Shown here piece after piece: positions 15,880 through 18,845 of a stretch of 18,845 nucleotides of DNA. Within the stretch, counting starts at the first letter, position 1. Each line of letters starts with the position of its first letter. The position numbers and the translations under genes were made by a program. Under the pieces are notes generated by a model. It worked only from the letters and a program-made list of their open reading frames with translations, did not search any database and was not told the origin of the DNA. Origin of the DNA: Flavobacteriales bacterium UBA5692 (GTDB lineage Bacteria; Bacteroidota; Bacteroidia; Flavobacteriales_D; Sanyastnellaceae); NCBI GenBank assembly GCA_002420235.1, contig DIHQ01000163.1, positions 1-18,845 on the forward strand, read 5' to 3'.

Positions 15880-16086
15880 TCAAGGCTCATTAATCTCTTC
15901 GAAATCCACATAATCTCCTAAGCCATCTTCTTTGGGTGAGGAGGACCGCTGCTGAGCACCGCTTTTCGTGTCATGGTCTGTTGTGTGCTTACGTGGGCCC
16001 TTTCGCGGGCCACCGAAAAAACGGTCCAACCATCGAAACACAAACCACACCAACGCAGCTGTAGCAATGAGTCGAATCAATCCCAT
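15880..16086 (-). CDS. DUF4834-like small membrane protein
   Basis: 68 residues. One N-terminal membrane helix (about 3-19), then a positively charged juxtamembrane segment (FGGPRKGPRK), a polar linker and a C-terminal DYVDFEEI. That terminal (E/D)YVDFEEI block and the hydrophobic start are what I associate with DUF4834, a Bacteroidota-specific family of unknown function. Probably anchored in the inner membrane with a cytoplasmic tail, given positive residues after the helix. It begins five bases after the carB stop, so it is very likely co-transcribed and translated with carB. Confidence 0.7.
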   Translation of the reverse strand: MGLIRLIATAALVWFVFRWLDRFFGGPRKGPRKHTTDHDTKSGAQQRSSSPKEDGLGDYVDFEEINEP

Positions 16087-16091
16087 TCACG

Positions 16092-18845
16092 TCATTTACT
16101 GAGGTACAAATTCCGCTCGCTGTAGACCTTCCGGAAGAATGGATCTCGTAAATCGGGAATGAAACGAATGCCCTCCCCTGTGGACTTCATTTCTGGACCC
16201 AACTCCTTGTTGACCTCTGGGAATTTCTCATATGAAAAAACAGGAATTTTGACTGCATAACCCTTCAGTTTGGGGTTATAAGGCAAGTCTTTCAACTTCG
16301 CCTCGCTCATCATCACCTTGGTAGCGTGATTCACATAAGGCTCACCATAGGCTTTTGCAATGAATGGCACGGTGCGCGACGCACGCGGATTCGCTTCGAT
16401 GATATACACCTGATCATCTTTCACAGCGAATTGAATGTTGATTAGGCCCACCGTCTCCAGAGCCAAGGCAATGCGCTTGGTGTATTCCTCAATCTGGCTG
16501 ATTATTAAATCGCCCAAGTTATAAGGCGGCAACACAGCATAGCTGTCGCCACTGTGAATGCCCGCCGGTTCAATATGCTGCATAATGCCGATAATGCGAA
16601 CCTCATCTCCATCGCAGATGGCATCAGCCTCGCATTCAATGGCACCATCGAGGTAGTGATCGAGCAAAACTTTGTTCTCGGGCATATCTCTGAAAATATC
16701 GATTACATGTCGCTCGAGTTCATCCTCATTGATGACAATTTTCATGCGCTGTCCGCCCAAGACATAGCTGGGTCGAACAAGAAGTGGAAAGCCTAGTTTC
16801 TTACTTAGCTCGTTGGCCTCATCCGCGGTTTCCACTACTCCAAAGTCGGGGTAAGGAACGCCCTCATCACGAAGCAGGGTTGAGAACGAACCGCGGTCCT
16901 CTGCGAGATCAAGAGCGCGGTAGCTCGTACCGATGATTTTTATACCATATCGATTAAGCTTTTCGGCCAATTTCAATGCAGTCTGGCCACCCAGCTGAAC
17001 GATGACACCCTCTGGCTTTTCATGCAAAATGATATCGTAGATGTGCTCCCAGAATACCGGCTCGAAATACAATTTATCCGCGGTATCAGAATCCGTTGAA
17101 ACCGTTTCGGGATTGCAATTTATCATGATAGTCTCGAAACCACATTCCTTCGCTGCGAGAACGCCATGCACACAACAATAGTCAAATTCGATGCCCTGTC
17201 CAATCCGATTGGGGCCACTGCCCAAGACCACAATTTTCTTCTTGTCCGTGACAATACTCTCATTCTCGACTTCAAATGTCGAATAGTAGTAAGGGGTTTT
17301 TGCTGGAAATTCCGCCGCGCAAGTATCTACAAGTTTATAGGTTCGTATAATGCCTAGTTTAACGCGGTGGGTATGCACCTCTGACTCGAGACAATCTAGC
17401 ATATGGGCGATCTGTCGGTCAGCATAGCCTTTTTGCTTAGCCTCTCGCATCACCACCTCTGGGATGGTGTCAAGTGTGTACTTTCCAATCTCCTCTTCGA
17501 GGTGAACGAGCTCTTCAATCTGCCTCAGGAACCAAGGGTCGATTTTCGTTATCTCGTAAATTTTACGGATTGGGATACCCAGCTTCATTGCATCGTACAG
17601 ATGAAAAAGTCGGTTCCAACTGGCATGCCGCAGACTGTTAAAAATCGCGTCTTGGTCCCGCAATTCACGTCCGTCACAGCCTAAGCCATTGCGGCCAACT
17701 TCCAGCGACTGAGCCGCTTTTTGGAGAGCCTCCTGAAATGAACGGCCAATAGCCATAACCTCGCCAACTGCTTTCATCTGCAATCCCAGCTCGCGGTTAG
17801 CTCCTTTGAACTTATCAAAGTTCCACCGTGGAACCTTGACAACCACATAATCAAGAGTGGGTTCGAACATCGCACTCGTCGTGCCAGTGATGGGATTAGG
17901 TAATTCATCAAGATGATAGCCGATGGCGAGCTTAGCGGCAATTTTCGCTATCGGGTATCCGGTGGCCTTTGATGCGAGTGCTGATGAACGGCTGACACGA
18001 GGGTTGATTTCAATTGCGATTATGTCCTCATTCTCATCGTTTGAAACTGCAAATTGAACATTACATCCCCCTGCAAAATCCCCAATTTCTCGCATCATGC
18101 GAATGGCCATGTCTCGCATGCGCTGAAAAGTGGTGTCGCTAAGCGTCATCGCCGGAGCAACTGTGATGCTGTCCCCAGTGTGGATACCCATCGGGTCAAA
18201 ATTCTCGATGGAACAAATAATGGTCACGTTATCGTTGCTGTCGCGCAACAACTCTAGCTCGTACTCTTTCCAACCCATGACCGCCTTGTCAATCATGACC
18301 TCGTGAATCGGACTCAAATGCAAGCCACGGGTCAATGCCTCATCAAAATCAGCTGAATCATGGATAATACTAGCGCCGGCACCACCCAGGGTGTAGCTTG
18401 CACGAATACACAGAGGGAATCCAAATTGCTGCGCCGCCTCTTTTCCTTCGAGGAAACTCTTCGCAGTGGCCTGCGGAGCCATGGGAATGCCCATCGATTC
18501 CATTAAATCGCGAAATCGCTCGCGGTTTTCAGTGATTTCAATCGCATCAATATCTACCCCGATCATACGCACATTGTGCTCTTTCCAAATACCCATCTCG
18601 TCGCATTGTATGCAGAGATTCAGTGCCGTCTGGCCTCCCATAGTCGGTAAAACCGAATCGATATTAGGGTGCTGCTCGAGGACCTTTTCGATGGAAGCGG
18701 GTTCCAGCGGCTCGAGGTACACGTAATCCGCCATGACCGGATCGGTCATGATGGTCGCAGGATTAGAATTGATCAGGGTAGTTTCGATACCTTCTTCGCG
18801 AAGTGACCGCAGGGCTTGGGATCCAGAATAATCAAATTCGCAAGC
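16092..18845 (-). CDS. carB: Carbamoyl-phosphate synthase large subunit (5' end outside window)
   Basis: Makes carbamoyl phosphate from bicarbonate, ammonia (from the CarA glutaminase) and two ATP, for pyrimidine and arginine synthesis. The frame is open to the window edge: 917 residues are visible, starting ACEFDYSGSQA, so only some 20 N-terminal residues are missing. Both homologous halves are present: first ATP-grasp with GGQTALNLC and EINPRVSRSSALASKATGYP; the oligomerisation segment; then GSGPNRIGQGIEFDYCCVHG (about residue 530) with GGQTALKLAEKL and EANPRASRTVPFIAKAYG. The protein ends KVYSERNLYLSK about where the E. coli enzyme's MGS allosteric domain (about 135 residues) would begin. 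This short form of about 940 residues is usual in Flavobacteria. First visible gene of the leftward unit; a carA partner is not in the window. Confidence 0.96.
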   Translation of the reverse strand, partial: ACEFDYSGSQALRSLREEGIETTLINSNPATIMTDPVMADYVYLEPLEPASIEKVLEQHPNIDSVLPTMGGQTALNLCIQCDEMGIWKEHNVRMIGVDIDAIEITENRERFRDLMESMGIPMAPQATAKSFLEGKEAAQQFGFPLCIRASYTLGGAGASIIHDSADFDEALTRGLHLSPIHEVMIDKAVMGWKEYELELLRDSNDNVTIICSIENFDPMGIHTGDSITVAPAMTLSDTTFQRMRDMAIRMMREIGDFAGGCNVQFAVSNDENEDIIAIEINPRVSRSSALASKATGYPIAKIAAKLAIGYHLDELPNPITGTTSAMFEPTLDYVVVKVPRWNFDKFKGANRELGLQMKAVGEVMAIGRSFQEALQKAAQSLEVGRNGLGCDGRELRDQDAIFNSLRHASWNRLFHLYDAMKLGIPIRKIYEITKIDPWFLRQIEELVHLEEEIGKYTLDTIPEVVMREAKQKGYADRQIAHMLDCLESEVHTHRVKLGIIRTYKLVDTCAAEFPAKTPYYYSTFEVENESIVTDKKKIVVLGSGPNRIGQGIEFDYCCVHGVLAAKECGFETIMINCNPETVSTDSDTADKLYFEPVFWEHIYDIILHEKPEGVIVQLGGQTALKLAEKLNRYGIKIIGTSYRALDLAEDRGSFSTLLRDEGVPYPDFGVVETADEANELSKKLGFPLLVRPSYVLGGQRMKIVINEDELERHVIDIFRDMPENKVLLDHYLDGAIECEADAICDGDEVRIIGIMQHIEPAGIHSGDSYAVLPPYNLGDLIISQIEEYTKRIALALETVGLINIQFAVKDDQVYIIEANPRASRTVPFIAKAYGEPYVNHATKVMMSEAKLKDLPYNPKLKGYAVKIPVFSYEKFPEVNKELGPEMKSTGEGIRFIPDLRDPFFRKVYSERNLYLSK

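Noticed and set aside
1..18845. tRNA genes, rRNA, CRISPR arrays, insertion sequences, phage or toxin-antitoxin genes
   Set aside because: Reading the sequence by eye showed no transposase, no repeat-spacer pattern and no tRNA-like stretch; nearly every base is in a coding gene. A computed scan was not possible.

Overview
This 18.8 kb stretch looks like chromosomal DNA from a member of the Bacteroidota, most likely Flavobacteriales. The evidence is lineage-typical genes (DUF4924, DUF4834, a membrane-anchored OmpH-like protein, a YfhO membrane protein, an outer-membrane receptor with a carboxypeptidase-regulatory-like N-terminal domain, a large M42 peptidase) and a CarB that stops before the allosteric domain. 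Coding density is very high and no gap between genes exceeds about 140 bases. I saw no tRNA, rRNA, CRISPR array, insertion sequence or phage gene, so this is core or near-core chromosome rather than an island.

Layout. (1) 2-913 (+): 3' part of an acyl-CoA dehydrogenase, followed by a possible hairpin terminator. (2) 995-2083 (+): M42 aminopeptidase. (3) 6561-2084 (-): four tightly packed genes read leftward: a ThiF/E1-like adenylating protein, a putative GNAT-fold acyltransferase, a 7TMR-DISM histidine kinase and a receiver-only response regulator. (4) 6701-7123 (+): a 140-residue orphan divergent from that operon. (5) 8495-7126 (-): a three-gene operon of a 75-residue conserved protein, an OmpH/Skp-like protein and a DUF4924 protein. 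(6) 8536-9462 (+): DUF1853 protein with a nuclease-like motif set. (7) 9534-12068 (+): TonB-dependent-receptor-type barrel with no SusD partner. (8) 18845-12057 (-): carB (5' end outside the window), DUF4834, YfhO and an acyltransferase, probably one transcription unit.

The most interesting part is block 3. A cytoplasmic adenylating enzyme and an acyltransferase-like protein are translationally coupled to a membrane sensor kinase and its regulator. That arrangement is what one would expect if the two enzymes make or modify a small molecule that the kinase senses, or if the kinase controls their product. This is inference from gene order and fold; nothing here proves a signal. The first protein resembles the ThiF part of the mycobacterial Rv1355c/MoeY-type proteins but has no nitroreductase part and no zinc cysteines.

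All three convergent gene pairs in the window abut or overlap (0 bp, 2 bp, and a 12-bp overlap), so transcription must end inside the opposing gene or at compact structures such as the inverted repeat at 2076-2105. Family assignments come from recognising motifs by eye; no database search was run.
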